Shown here piece after piece: positions 17,815 to 25,589 of a stretch of DNA of 64,000 bases. The DNA is from Oceanobacillus sojae (GTDB taxonomy: Bacteria > Bacillota > Bacilli > Bacillales > Amphibacillaceae), in NCBI RefSeq assembly GCF_007991515.1, contig NZ_BJYM01000007.1, forward strand, positions 150,780 through 214,779, read 5' to 3'. The first letter of the stretch is position 1. Each line of letters starts with the position of its first letter. Under the pieces are notes generated by a model. It was not told the DNA's origin, searched no databases, and saw only the letters and a list, made by a program, of their open reading frames with translations. The position numbers were made by a program, and so were the translations under genes.

Positions 17815-18192
17815 TTATTCTTTATCGGATTGTTTTACATAATGCGTCAAACAAGATTTTTCCAAACTGGGATTTCCTGTCTTCGAAAATCGCAATGTTT
17901 TTTTTGCACCTTTTCCCCAGGATTTATAGACAGTTACAGAAGGCTTTAAATGATGTTCTTTAGCATATTTTTTGAAGCCCTGTAGAAAGTGTTTTAATTT
18001 TGCCAGATTAAGATTAATTGCTCCTTCTAAATAATTAATTCTTTTGAAACGCCAGCCTTCCACCTGCTTAACTGTTAGCCGGTCCATTTGCACCAAAACA
18101 TTAATTGGACTGATATAACCTTTGTCTCTAAGCTCTGCGGAGGCATTTATATATATTTTTCCTCTAACTGTTCTTGATTCATTTGAAATCAA
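17815..18192 (-). CDS. Hypothetical protein, 125 residues
   Basis: Not recognised. A basic, soluble protein without signal peptide or membrane segment. The C-terminal half has a compact conserved-looking stretch, VTVYKSWGKGAKKTLRFSKT, and a single Cys near the end. No ATG fits: the longest reading starts at TTG 18192, which is only 1-2 nt from GGAG, so the true start is uncertain. It is convergent with the MFS gene and ends 5 bp from that gene's terminator T tract. Reading frame length and normal codon use favour a real gene. Confidence 0.55.
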   Translation of the reverse strand: MISNESRTVRGKIYINASAELRDKGYISPINVLVQMDRLTVKQVEGWRFKRINYLEGAINLNLAKLKHFLQGFKKYAKEHHLKPSVTVYKSWGKGAKKTLRFSKTGNPSLEKSCLTHYVKQSDKE

Positions 18193-18538
18193 TCTCCATC
18201 TATCTATTTAATTATGATTGTTATTTTACCAAAGAAGAATCAGCATATGCGTGCTTATATTTTTTATAGATTATAATTTCCCGGACTTAAAGAGAATATC
18301 GCTTTAAACTTTAAAAGCTGGGTCCTTAGATACAAGATTACCCCTGAACGTCTCTGTCTTTTAACACCTTTATCCTAATTGTGGCAATTCTTAGGCAATG
18401 AACACCATTATTATTACCATCCCGAAATAAATTTGAAATAAGAATGTAAGTTTATAAATGGTCATAAGAAGGAATACTTAATCTAAGAGTTATATTCACA
18501 GAGAAGTTTTTTATAATAAAAATCTATTTTAACGGAGG
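18193..18538. other. Intergenic region before the surface-glycan cassette
   Basis: 346 bp between divergent genes. A TATAAT at 18512-18517 is a plausible -10 for rmlA, but the -35 position (GTTATA, 18489-18494) is poor, so an activator may be needed. No small gene, known riboswitch or strong palindrome was seen. Confidence 0.4.
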
Positions 18539-18547
18539 GTGTGTACC

Positions 18548-19480
18548 ATGAAAGGGATTATTCTCGCCGGAGGAAGCGGAACACGTCTATCTCCAAGTAC
18601 GGATAGTATTAATAAGCACCTGCTGCCAGTATTTGATAAGCCGATGATTTATTATCCATTATCTGTCTTAATGCTTGGCGGTATTAAAGAAGTGATGATA
18701 ATTAGTACACCGGAAGATACTGAACGCTTTGAAAGGTTATTAGGAGACGGATCTTCCTTAGGTATTCAAATTGTCTATAAAGAACAGTCTGAGCCAAAAG
18801 GAATCCCGGAATCTTTTCTTATTGCAGAAGATTTTATTGGAAAAGATGATGTCACTTTAATTCTTGCAGATAATATTTTCTTTGGTCAGGGCTTTACAAC
18901 ATTACTGCGGAATGCAATCAAAAAACATAAGCATGCAACCGTGTTTGGTTATCGTGTGAAGGATCCAGAGCGCTTTGGAGTGGTTGAATTTGACCATCAT
19001 CAAAATGCGATTTCCATTGAGGAAAAGCCGGAGGACCCTAAATCAGATTTTGCGGTGACAGGTCTGTATATCTATGATTCCAGAGCTGTTCAAATTGCGA
19101 AAAAGCTCAAACCCTCTGAGCGCGGTGAATTAGAAATTACAGATTTAAATAAAGAATATTTAAAATGGAACCAGCTTCATGTAGAGCTGTTAGGAAGAGG
19201 ATTTGCCTGGATGGATGCAGGAACGCAGGAATCCTTATTTGATGCAGCTGAATTTATTAAAACAACACAGCAGCGTCAAGGTTTCAAGATTGCCTGCCTG
19301 GAGGAAATTGCTTTCTATCTGAATTATATCTCCCGGGATATGCTTTATGAAAAAGGAAAATCTATGGAGAAAACAGACTATGGACAATATTTAATGGAAA
19401 TTGCAAATCGAAAGCATAACCAGCAATACTGGGATGCTATTGACCATCATCCAATGTTAGGGCTGGTAGGAAATGAGTAA
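18548..19480 (+). CDS. rmlA: Glucose-1-phosphate thymidylyltransferase
   Basis: A 310-residue enzyme converting glucose-1-phosphate and dTTP to dTDP-glucose, the first step toward dTDP-6-deoxysugars. The nucleotidyl-binding GGSGTRL is at 8-14 and the LLPVFDKPMIYYP block at 25-37; WMDAGTQESLFDA is typical of the C-terminal half. The in-frame GTG at 18539 falls in the GGAGGG ribosome site, so the ATG at 18548 is used. First gene of a seven-gene cassette; rmlC and rmlD are absent, so the product is not rhamnose. The 3' end overlaps rmlB by 8 bp. Confidence 0.93.
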   Translation: MKGIILAGGSGTRLSPSTDSINKHLLPVFDKPMIYYPLSVLMLGGIKEVMIISTPEDTERFERLLGDGSSLGIQIVYKEQSEPKGIPESFLIAEDFIGKDDVTLILADNIFFGQGFTTLLRNAIKKHKHATVFGYRVKDPERFGVVEFDHHQNAISIEEKPEDPKSDFAVTGLYIYDSRAVQIAKKLKPSERGELEITDLNKEYLKWNQLHVELLGRGFAWMDAGTQESLFDAAEFIKTTQQRQGFKIACLEEIAFYLNYISRDMLYEKGKSMEKTDYGQYLMEIANRKHNQQYWDAIDHHPMLGLVGNE

Positions 19481-20501
19481 GGCTATCTTAATTACAGGCG
19501 GAGCCGGATTTATCGGCTCTAATTTCATCCAATATTATCAGAGGAAATATCCTGACCAGCAGTTAATTAATATTGATAAGCTGACCTATGCCGGTTCATT
19601 AAATAACTTAACAGAAGTAGAAAATAAAGAGAACTATCATTTTATTCAAGGAGATATTGCGGATATAAATACAGTGGCAGCAATTTTCAAAGAATACGAT
19701 ATTGAGGGTGTGATTCATTTTGCTGCTGAGTCTCATGTAGACCGCTCCATTGATGACGCCAGTCCATTTATTAATACGAATGTGGTGGGGACTTTGAATC
19801 TTTTACAGGCGGCCAGAGCCGACTGGGAGACAAAGGGAGTGCTTCAGGAGCGCCGGTTTCATCAAATATCGACCGATGAAGTCTATGGATCATTAGGAGA
19901 ATCTGGCAAGTTTACAGAAGAGACTCCTTACGATCCAAGAAATCCGTATAGTGCATCAAAAGCTGGTGCGAACTTTTTAGTGAAAAGCTTTGGTCACACG
20001 TATGGTATGAATGTTATTATCTCCTCCTGTTCGAATAATTATGGTCCGAGACAGCATGAAGAAAAGCTGCTTCCGACGATTATCCGGCATGCTTTGGCAA
20101 ATGAACCGATACCGATTTACGGTGACGGGAAGAATATACGTGACTGGTTATTTGTAGAGGATCACTGCAGAGCCATTGACATGGTTTATCATCAGGGCAA
20201 AACCATGGAGATATATAATGTTGGCGGGAATAATGAACAGGAAAATATGAAAATTACAAATTTAATTTGTCATTTACTAGATGAACAAAGATCGGATTTA
20301 CTTCAAACTTACCGTTTGGAGCATTTTTCTGACTTGATTACCTTTGTTGAGGATCGTAAAGGTCATGATAAAAGATATGCTATTGATGCAAGCAAGATAC
20401 AAAGAGAACTAGGCTGGCAGCCCGAAGTAGGTTTAGAGGATGGACTGAGAAAAACTGTGGGATGGTATTTACAAAAATGGAAAACGAACGTACCGATTTA
20501 A
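19473..20501 (+). CDS. rmlB: dTDP-glucose 4,6-dehydratase
   Basis: A 342-residue short-chain dehydrogenase-type enzyme making dTDP-4-keto-6-deoxy-glucose. The NAD motif TGGAGFIG is at 8-15, the catalytic Thr134-Asp135-Glu136 lies in STDEVYG, and YxxxK is Tyr159-Lys163 in NPYSASKAG. The NNYGPRQ segment binds the nucleotide sugar. Its product is the substrate of the WecE aminotransferase encoded three genes downstream. It overlaps rmlA by 8 bp and the glycosyltransferase gene by up to 40 bp. Confidence 0.95.
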   Translation: MSKAILITGGAGFIGSNFIQYYQRKYPDQQLINIDKLTYAGSLNNLTEVENKENYHFIQGDIADINTVAAIFKEYDIEGVIHFAAESHVDRSIDDASPFINTNVVGTLNLLQAARADWETKGVLQERRFHQISTDEVYGSLGESGKFTEETPYDPRNPYSASKAGANFLVKSFGHTYGMNVIISSCSNNYGPRQHEEKLLPTIIRHALANEPIPIYGDGKNIRDWLFVEDHCRAIDMVYHQGKTMEIYNVGGNNEQENMKITNLICHLLDEQRSDLLQTYRLEHFSDLITFVEDRKGHDKRYAIDASKIQRELGWQPEVGLEDGLRKTVGWYLQKWKTNVPI

Positions 20502-21436
20502 TTTCTGTAGTGATTCCAGTCTATGGCTGTGAACGCTGCCTGATCGAGCTTGCAAACCGAATTATTCAAACAATCCAGTCCATTCCAGCAGATTATGAAA
20601 TTATTATGGTAAACGATGCGAGCCCGGATCATGCCTGGGAAACAATTCTTAAACTTCACCAAAAAGATAAAAAAATAAAGGGAATTAACCTGTCCCGTAA
20701 TTTTGGACAGCATCATGCAATAACCGCAGGTCTTGATTTTACATCCGGAGATTGGGTGGTTGTGATGGATTGTGATCTGCAAGACCGCCCGGAGGAAATT
20801 GTGTCTCTGTATGAAAGGGCAATGGATGGTTATGATGTTGTGTTTGCACAGCGTGTGCAAAGGCAGGATAAAAATTTGAAAAAATTCACGTCCAAGTCCT
20901 TTTATAAAGTCTATGATTATTTTACAGGGAAAAAGACAGACGCTTCGATAGCGAACTTCAGCATTTCCCATAAAAAAGTAGTAGAGAGCTTTCGAAAGCT
21001 GCGTGAGCAGAACCGTTATTTCCCTTTTTTTATTCAATGGATGGGATATCAGCAGACAAAAATAGAAGTGCAGCATGATGCCCGAAAAGAAGGAAAGTCA
21101 TCCTACCAATTGAAAAAATTATTTGCTCTGGCAACGGATGCGATTGTTTCTCAATCAAATAAACCGTTGAGGCTCTCAATTGGTGTGGGATTTCTGATGG
21201 CTTTTGCTTCTTTTATCTATGCGTTATATCTGTTTTTTCGCTATTTCTTTTTAGATGAGCTTGTTCAAGGCTGGACCAGTGTGATGGTATCTATCTTTTT
21301 TATTGGCGGCTTAATATTTTTCCAGCTTGGAATTATCGGCCTCTATCTTGGAAAAATTTTCAATGAAGCGAAAAACCGGCCAATCTATTTAATTAAAGAT
21401 ATAAAAGGTGCAGTTCAAAAAGTTCAACAAAAATAA
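20462..21436 (+). CDS. Glycosyltransferase family 2, polyprenyl-phosphate type (YkoT/GtrB-like)
   Basis: A 324-residue GT2 enzyme of the dolichyl-phosphate-mannose synthase/GtrB class, predicted to move a sugar from a nucleotide donor to undecaprenyl phosphate on the inner membrane face. The N-terminal GT-A domain has VNDASPD (50-56) and the metal-binding DCDLQDRPEE (103-112); the RKEGKSSYQL segment (208-217) is family-typical. Two C-terminal membrane helices (about 239-262 and 274-298) anchor it. ATG 20462 or 20477 may be the start; neither has a strong ribosome site, as expected for overlap with rmlB. It resembles B. subtilis YkoT/CsbB. Confidence 0.87.
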   Translation: MVFTKMENERTDLISVVIPVYGCERCLIELANRIIQTIQSIPADYEIIMVNDASPDHAWETILKLHQKDKKIKGINLSRNFGQHHAITAGLDFTSGDWVVVMDCDLQDRPEEIVSLYERAMDGYDVVFAQRVQRQDKNLKKFTSKSFYKVYDYFTGKKTDASIANFSISHKKVVESFRKLREQNRYFPFFIQWMGYQQTKIEVQHDARKEGKSSYQLKKLFALATDAIVSQSNKPLRLSIGVGFLMAFASFIYALYLFFRYFFLDELVQGWTSVMVSIFFIGGLIFFQLGIIGLYLGKIFNEAKNRPIYLIKDIKGAVQKVQQK

Positions 21437-21475
21437 CATATTGAAAGAAGAAGTCTGGTAGAGAGGAAGAGGAGA

Positions 21476-22156
21476 ATGAGTAAATATTTAGAACCCACGC
21501 CCTGGGACAGCCGTAATTTCCCGCTCGCAACCTATCAATTGACCGAATATAATGAAGATGCATTAAGGGAATCGGCAGATGTTGAGGGGCATTTTACCGT
21601 TAAGGTAGACCCGCTCGCAGATAAGGCATTACTTCATAAATATGGTTTTTACTATGCAGATACGTTAATGGAGCCCTACTGCTACCGCGATAAATTTTTA
21701 AAAGAGCGGGCTGGTGATGTATCCTTTCATGAAAATTATAATGCAGATGATATATTAGCTATTGCCGAAGAAGCATTTCAAGGCGGCAGATACCACCGTG
21801 ATTTTCAAGTACCAAATGAGATGGCTGATCTACGTTATCGAAATTGGGTAAAGGACTTAATTGAGCAAAAGCTGATTCTTGCTTATAAGCAGGAGGGGCG
21901 TGTGGAAGGCTTCTTTGCTTATCAGGAAGAGAATATTCTGCTTTTGGCAATGCATAAAGATATCCGTGGGCAAGGATTTGCCAGTCCTTTTGCAGCCGCA
22001 TGCGTTAAGGAGCAGTTTGAACGGACAGGTAAGGAGCAGCTGATTACATCGATCTCTCCCAGTAATCCGGCATCATTAAATGTCTTTATCGGATTAGGTT
22101 TTCGGTTACGGGCGGGTAAGGATATTTATCATAAAGTGAATGGTTCCTTCTATTAA
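21476..22156 (+). CDS. GNAT acetyltransferase, WecD-like (dTDP-Fuc4N acetylation)
   Basis: A 226-residue GNAT-fold acetyltransferase. The opening PTPWDSRNFPLATYQL resembles the N-terminus of enterobacterial WecD (dTDP-fucosamine acetyltransferase), and the acetyl-CoA loop is near DIRGQGFASPFAAA (about 160-175). The end ISPSNPASLNVFIGLGFRL is typical of the fold. With wecE two genes downstream, the predicted reaction is acetyl-CoA plus dTDP-4-amino-4,6-dideoxygalactose giving dTDP-Fuc4NAc. The activity is inferred from fold, N-terminal similarity and context. GAGGAAGAGGAG precedes the ATG. Confidence 0.75.
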   Translation: MSKYLEPTPWDSRNFPLATYQLTEYNEDALRESADVEGHFTVKVDPLADKALLHKYGFYYADTLMEPYCYRDKFLKERAGDVSFHENYNADDILAIAEEAFQGGRYHRDFQVPNEMADLRYRNWVKDLIEQKLILAYKQEGRVEGFFAYQEENILLLAMHKDIRGQGFASPFAAACVKEQFERTGKEQLITSISPSNPASLNVFIGLGFRLRAGKDIYHKVNGSFY

Positions 22157-22193
22157 AAAGGGTAATGAAATGAAGTGTTAGGGGGAGAGGAAC

Positions 22194-22550
22194 TTGGGTT
22201 ATTTTTATATTGCCGGAACTATTCTATTTACTGTCTATGGACAATTGATTATAAAATGGACAATGGATAGACAGGGAGAACTGCCGGACGGCTTATTTGA
22301 TAAGTTTTTGTTTTTATTTCAGCTTGTCTGGAACCCCTGGATACTATCCGGTTTTATTGCAGCATTTTTAGCGGCATTAAGCTGGATGGCAGCTATGACG
22401 AAATTTGATATCAGTTACGCTTATCCGTTTATGAGCCTTTCTTTTGTTCTTGTGTTTATTTTATCTGTTCTTTTATTTGGAGAACCGGTCAGTACACAGA
22501 AAATTATTGGCTTTGCTTTTGTCGTAATAGGTATTCTGATAATGAGGTGA
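22194..22550 (+). CDS. Small four-helix membrane protein, SMR/ArnE-like flippase candidate
   Basis: A 118-residue membrane protein with four predicted helices (about 2-20, 45-68, 75-95, 100-117) of the SMR/EamA fold. It resembles the ArnE/ArnF pair that flips undecaprenyl-phosphate-aminoarabinose. Position between sugar-nucleotide and glycosyltransferase genes suggests that it flips the undecaprenyl-phosphate-linked sugar to the outer face. The start is TTG after GGGGGAGAGG; wecE begins 4 bp after its stop. A multidrug exporter role is the alternative, but less likely in this context. Confidence 0.72.
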   Translation: MGYFYIAGTILFTVYGQLIIKWTMDRQGELPDGLFDKFLFLFQLVWNPWILSGFIAAFLAALSWMAAMTKFDISYAYPFMSLSFVLVFILSVLLFGEPVSTQKIIGFAFVVIGILIMR

Positions 22551-22554
22551 TACC

Positions 22555-23685
22555 ATGATACCATTCAATAAACCATGCTATATAGGAAAAGAAGATGCAG
22601 CAATTAGTGATGCAATATTAAAACAGAAATTATCAGGAAACGGTACCTATGGGGAAAAATGTATACGCTGGCTCGAAGAAAATATGGGTGTCAAAAAAGC
22701 TATGCTTACCCCATCTTGTACAGCAGCATTGGAAATGACAGCATTACTGACAGAGATTGGAGAAGGAGATGAAGTTATTATGCCTTCTTATACCTTTGTT
22801 TCGACAGCAAATGCGTTTGCTCTTAGAGGGGCGAAAATTGTCTTTGTTGATGTCGAACCAGGGACAATGAATGTCGACCCGGAGCAAATTGCAGCAGCAA
22901 TCACAGATAAGACAAAAGTAATTGCAGTTGTGCATTATGCTGGTGTTTCCTGTGATATGGACAGCGTCATGGAGCTTGCCGAAAAGTATAAGCTGTGGGT
23001 TGTCGAGGATGCAGCGCAAGGCTTAATGAGCTTTTATAAAGGGAAAGCTTTAGGAACCATTGGACACTTGGGAACCATCAGCTTCCATGAAACTAAAAAT
23101 TATGTTTGTGGTGAAGGAGGAGCGTTATATATTAATGATCCTTCCTTAATGGAGCGCGCAGAGGTTATTCAAGAGAAGGGGACGGACCGCTCTCAATTTA
23201 TCCGTGGAGAAGTGGATAAATACACATGGAGAGATATTGGCTCCTCCTATCTGCTCAGTGAGCTCAATGCTGCTTATCTTTCTGTACAGCTGGAGCATGC
23301 AGAAGAAATAAATGAAAATCGTCTGAGGACGTGGGAAATGTATCAAGAAAGATTGACACCTCTCGCTGAAACAGGAGAAATAGAACTTCCTTCTATCCCG
23401 GGAGGCAGGAAGCATAATGCACATCTTTTCTTTATTAAAACAAGGGATTCAAATGTTCGCCGACAACTGATCCATTATTTAAAGAAACGTGATATATTAA
23501 CCGCAACACATTATGTTCCGCTTCATTCTTCTGTCGCAGGGAAAGAATGCGGCATCTTCTCTGGAGAGGACCAATATACAACGATAGAAAGTGAACGTTT
23601 ATTACGGCTGCCACTTTACTATGGAATAAGTAAAGGGGATGTAGAGTATGTCATTCATAGCATTCAGCAATTTTATGCACAATAA
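22555..23685 (+). CDS. wecE: dTDP-4-amino-4,6-dideoxygalactose transaminase
   Basis: A 376-residue PLP-dependent DegT/DnrJ/EryC1 aminotransferase. It is closely similar to E. coli WecE/RffA along its length, including TPSCTAALEM, GDEVIMPSYTFVSTANAFAL, HYAGVSCDMD and GTISFHETKN with the PLP lysine at 181, the same position as in E. coli. It aminates dTDP-4-keto-6-deoxyglucose at C4 using glutamate, giving dTDP-4-amino-4,6-dideoxygalactose. In enterobacteria this serves common antigen; here, in a Gram-positive, it must serve another surface glycan. A GAGGTGAT site precedes the ATG, and the 3' end overlaps the next gene by 38 bp. Confidence 0.9.
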   Translation: MIPFNKPCYIGKEDAAISDAILKQKLSGNGTYGEKCIRWLEENMGVKKAMLTPSCTAALEMTALLTEIGEGDEVIMPSYTFVSTANAFALRGAKIVFVDVEPGTMNVDPEQIAAAITDKTKVIAVVHYAGVSCDMDSVMELAEKYKLWVVEDAAQGLMSFYKGKALGTIGHLGTISFHETKNYVCGEGGALYINDPSLMERAEVIQEKGTDRSQFIRGEVDKYTWRDIGSSYLLSELNAAYLSVQLEHAEEINENRLRTWEMYQERLTPLAETGEIELPSIPGGRKHNAHLFFIKTRDSNVRRQLIHYLKKRDILTATHYVPLHSSVAGKECGIFSGEDQYTTIESERLLRLPLYYGISKGDVEYVIHSIQQFYAQ

Positions 23686-25339
23686 GTGGATATGGCTGGG
23701 CTGTCTTATTTTACTTGCTTACTTATCTCCTTATGTGATTTATGGTGAAGATGTACATATTAGAGTCCATGATAATATGGACTCTAATATTGTCTGGTAT
23801 AAAGTGCTTGCTGAGAGCGGCTCTATTTTCACTTTAACAGATGTGCAGCTTCCTTATGCAATTGACGGACTTCCACGCAGTGCTTTGCCTTCTGCATTTG
23901 ATGCAGCACTTTGGCTGTATGTCCTGTTCGAACCAATCACAGCTTATACTATCAGCCAGACTATTATGCGCTTTGCAGCGTTTTTTGGCATGTACTTATT
24001 ATTAACACGCTTCGTTGTAAAAAAAGAGACAACACCCTGGATAACGGTTGGCGTTTCGCTTGCTTTTGCTATGCTTCCCTACTGGCCGTCAGGAGTTCTT
24101 TCTATAGCTGGCATGCCGCTTGCTTTATATGTCTTTTTAATGATTCGGAAATATCGGACAAATGCTCCGAAGCATACTTGGGTATTGCTTCTGCTAATAC
24201 CGTTTTTTGCGAATTTTGTCCTCAGCTTTGTTTTCTTTCTGGCGGTAATCGGTGCATTATGGCTGATTGACCGAATCCGTTATAAAGAATGGAATTGGAC
24301 TTTTTTTACCGCACTGGCAATGATGGCGGGTATTTTTCTGATGAAGGATTATTTGCTAATTACATCTATGTTTTTTGATGATAGCTTTACCTCACATCGA
24401 GAAGAACTGGAGTTGAGCGGTAATACGTTTGAACGGAGTTATGAATTGGCATGGGAGAACTTTTTATACGGTCATACGCATGATGAAGCAGTTCAGGCCT
24501 ATATTATTGTCCCCGTTATTTTATTGGCCGTCTTGATCGCTTTATTTAAAAATCGGCATCCAAAGTGGCTTTTTGCACTGTTTTTAGCGAATTTGGTATT
24601 GTCATTCTGGTATGCATTCTGGTACTGGGAGGGCTGGCAGCCGCTGAAAGAAAGTATTTCTGTTTTAAATACATTTAATTTTGCACGGATTCATTTCATG
24701 GATCCGCCAATTTGGTATATTGCCTTTGCACTCGCTTTAGGTATCCTCTGGAGGTTTAAAAAAATTGGGAAGCTGATTGTGGTTGCACTTATTATAATGC
24801 AATGTGTAATGCTGTTCGGTCTGACAGAAGAGTTTAAATATAGGGAAGCAAATACCCCGACTTTTAAGGAATTTTACTCAGAGGACTTGTTTACATCCAT
24901 TAAGGACTATATTGGAGAGGATCCAAGTGATTATCGTGTTGTCAGCATCGGCTTACACCCGACAATAGCTCAGTATAATGGATTTTACACCCTGGATACG
25001 TATAATAATAGCTTTCCACTCGAATATAAGCATGCCTTCCGGAAGGTGATTGCCGGCGAACTGGACAAAAGCCCGACCTTAGAAAACTATTTTGATACCT
25101 GGGGCGGAAGACTATACATGTATTCAGCAGAGCAGGGCAAAGATTATATGTTTACGAAGAACAGAAATGAATCTATTCAGGATTTAGCTATTGATACAGA
25201 AGCTTTAAAGAAATTAGGAGGAGAATATATATTATCCGCTGTTCCGATTGAAAATGCAGAAGATATCGGATTGTCATTGGAGGAAACTTTTGAAGAAAAA
25301 GATTCTGTATGGGAAATTTATTTATATCACGTAATGTAA
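23648..25339 (+). CDS. Polytopic membrane protein, DUF6044/YkoS-like (GT-C glycosyltransferase candidate)
   Basis: A 563-residue membrane protein with about 10-12 helices up to residue 395 and a soluble C-terminal domain outside. It resembles B. subtilis YkoS (DUF6044) and, more loosely, the YfhO glycosyltransferases. An acidic pair in YGEDVHIRVHDNMDSN just after the first helix is where GT-C enzymes carry catalytic acids. Predicted role: transfer of Fuc4NAc from undecaprenyl phosphate to a wall or lipoteichoic polymer on the outer face (inference). The ATG at 23648 follows AAAGGGG by 9 nt and overlaps wecE by 38 bp. The cassette ends here; a WalR-type box overlaps the stop. Confidence 0.75.
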   Translation: MSFIAFSNFMHNKWIWLGCLILLAYLSPYVIYGEDVHIRVHDNMDSNIVWYKVLAESGSIFTLTDVQLPYAIDGLPRSALPSAFDAALWLYVLFEPITAYTISQTIMRFAAFFGMYLLLTRFVVKKETTPWITVGVSLAFAMLPYWPSGVLSIAGMPLALYVFLMIRKYRTNAPKHTWVLLLLIPFFANFVLSFVFFLAVIGALWLIDRIRYKEWNWTFFTALAMMAGIFLMKDYLLITSMFFDDSFTSHREELELSGNTFERSYELAWENFLYGHTHDEAVQAYIIVPVILLAVLIALFKNRHPKWLFALFLANLVLSFWYAFWYWEGWQPLKESISVLNTFNFARIHFMDPPIWYIAFALALGILWRFKKIGKLIVVALIIMQCVMLFGLTEEFKYREANTPTFKEFYSEDLFTSIKDYIGEDPSDYRVVSIGLHPTIAQYNGFYTLDTYNNSFPLEYKHAFRKVIAGELDKSPTLENYFDTWGGRLYMYSAEQGKDYMFTKNRNESIQDLAIDTEALKKLGGEYILSAVPIENAEDIGLSLEETFEEKDSVWEIYLYHVM

Positions 25340-25351
25340 CTGGATTGTAAT
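25335..25351 (+). promoter_or_regulatory. WalR box (TGTAAC-N5-TGTAAT)
   Basis: TGTAAC TGGAT TGTAAT fits the WalR (YycF) consensus of two TGTWAH hexamers 5 bp apart. It starts on the stop codon of the membrane protein gene and is 255 bp upstream of the 3D-domain gene. Confidence 0.6.
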
Positions 25352-25405
25352 ATTACGCTTGAAAGCATTCGTATGACAGGCTTGGGCAGCTTTTTTCTCT
25401 TGATG

Positions 25406-25433
25406 TGATACAAAACTGTAATATTTCGATAAC
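25406..25433 (+). promoter_or_regulatory. Second WalR-like element, shared with the 40.4-kb hydrolase gene
   Basis: TGTAATATTTCGATAA (25417-25432) matches TGTAATATTTCTATAA at 40429-40444. It lies 173 bp before its start codon, while the other lies 169 bp before its own. TGATAC 5 bp upstream gives an additional degenerate half-site. Confidence 0.5.
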
Positions 25434-25589
25434 CTTTCTGCAATCTCCAGATGTTACACTGCACTAGGAATTTATATTGTGTTAAATTTATCCTATGATT
25501 CACAAAACTGCATAATAAAAAAGGGTTTTAATGCTTTTTTAAGAGAGAGAGACCTATGTAGTAGTGATGCAGGAACAGGGGGAAAAGAA

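Noticed and set aside
20498..21076. 192-codon minus-strand frame inside the GT2 gene
   Set aside because: Antisense shadow of a clearly homologous gene; Cys/His/Phe-rich composition is untypical of real proteins.
25479..25589. Upstream ATG extending the 3D-domain protein
   Set aside because: It would place 37 residues before a classic signal peptide; TTG 25590 directly follows AGGGGGAAA.
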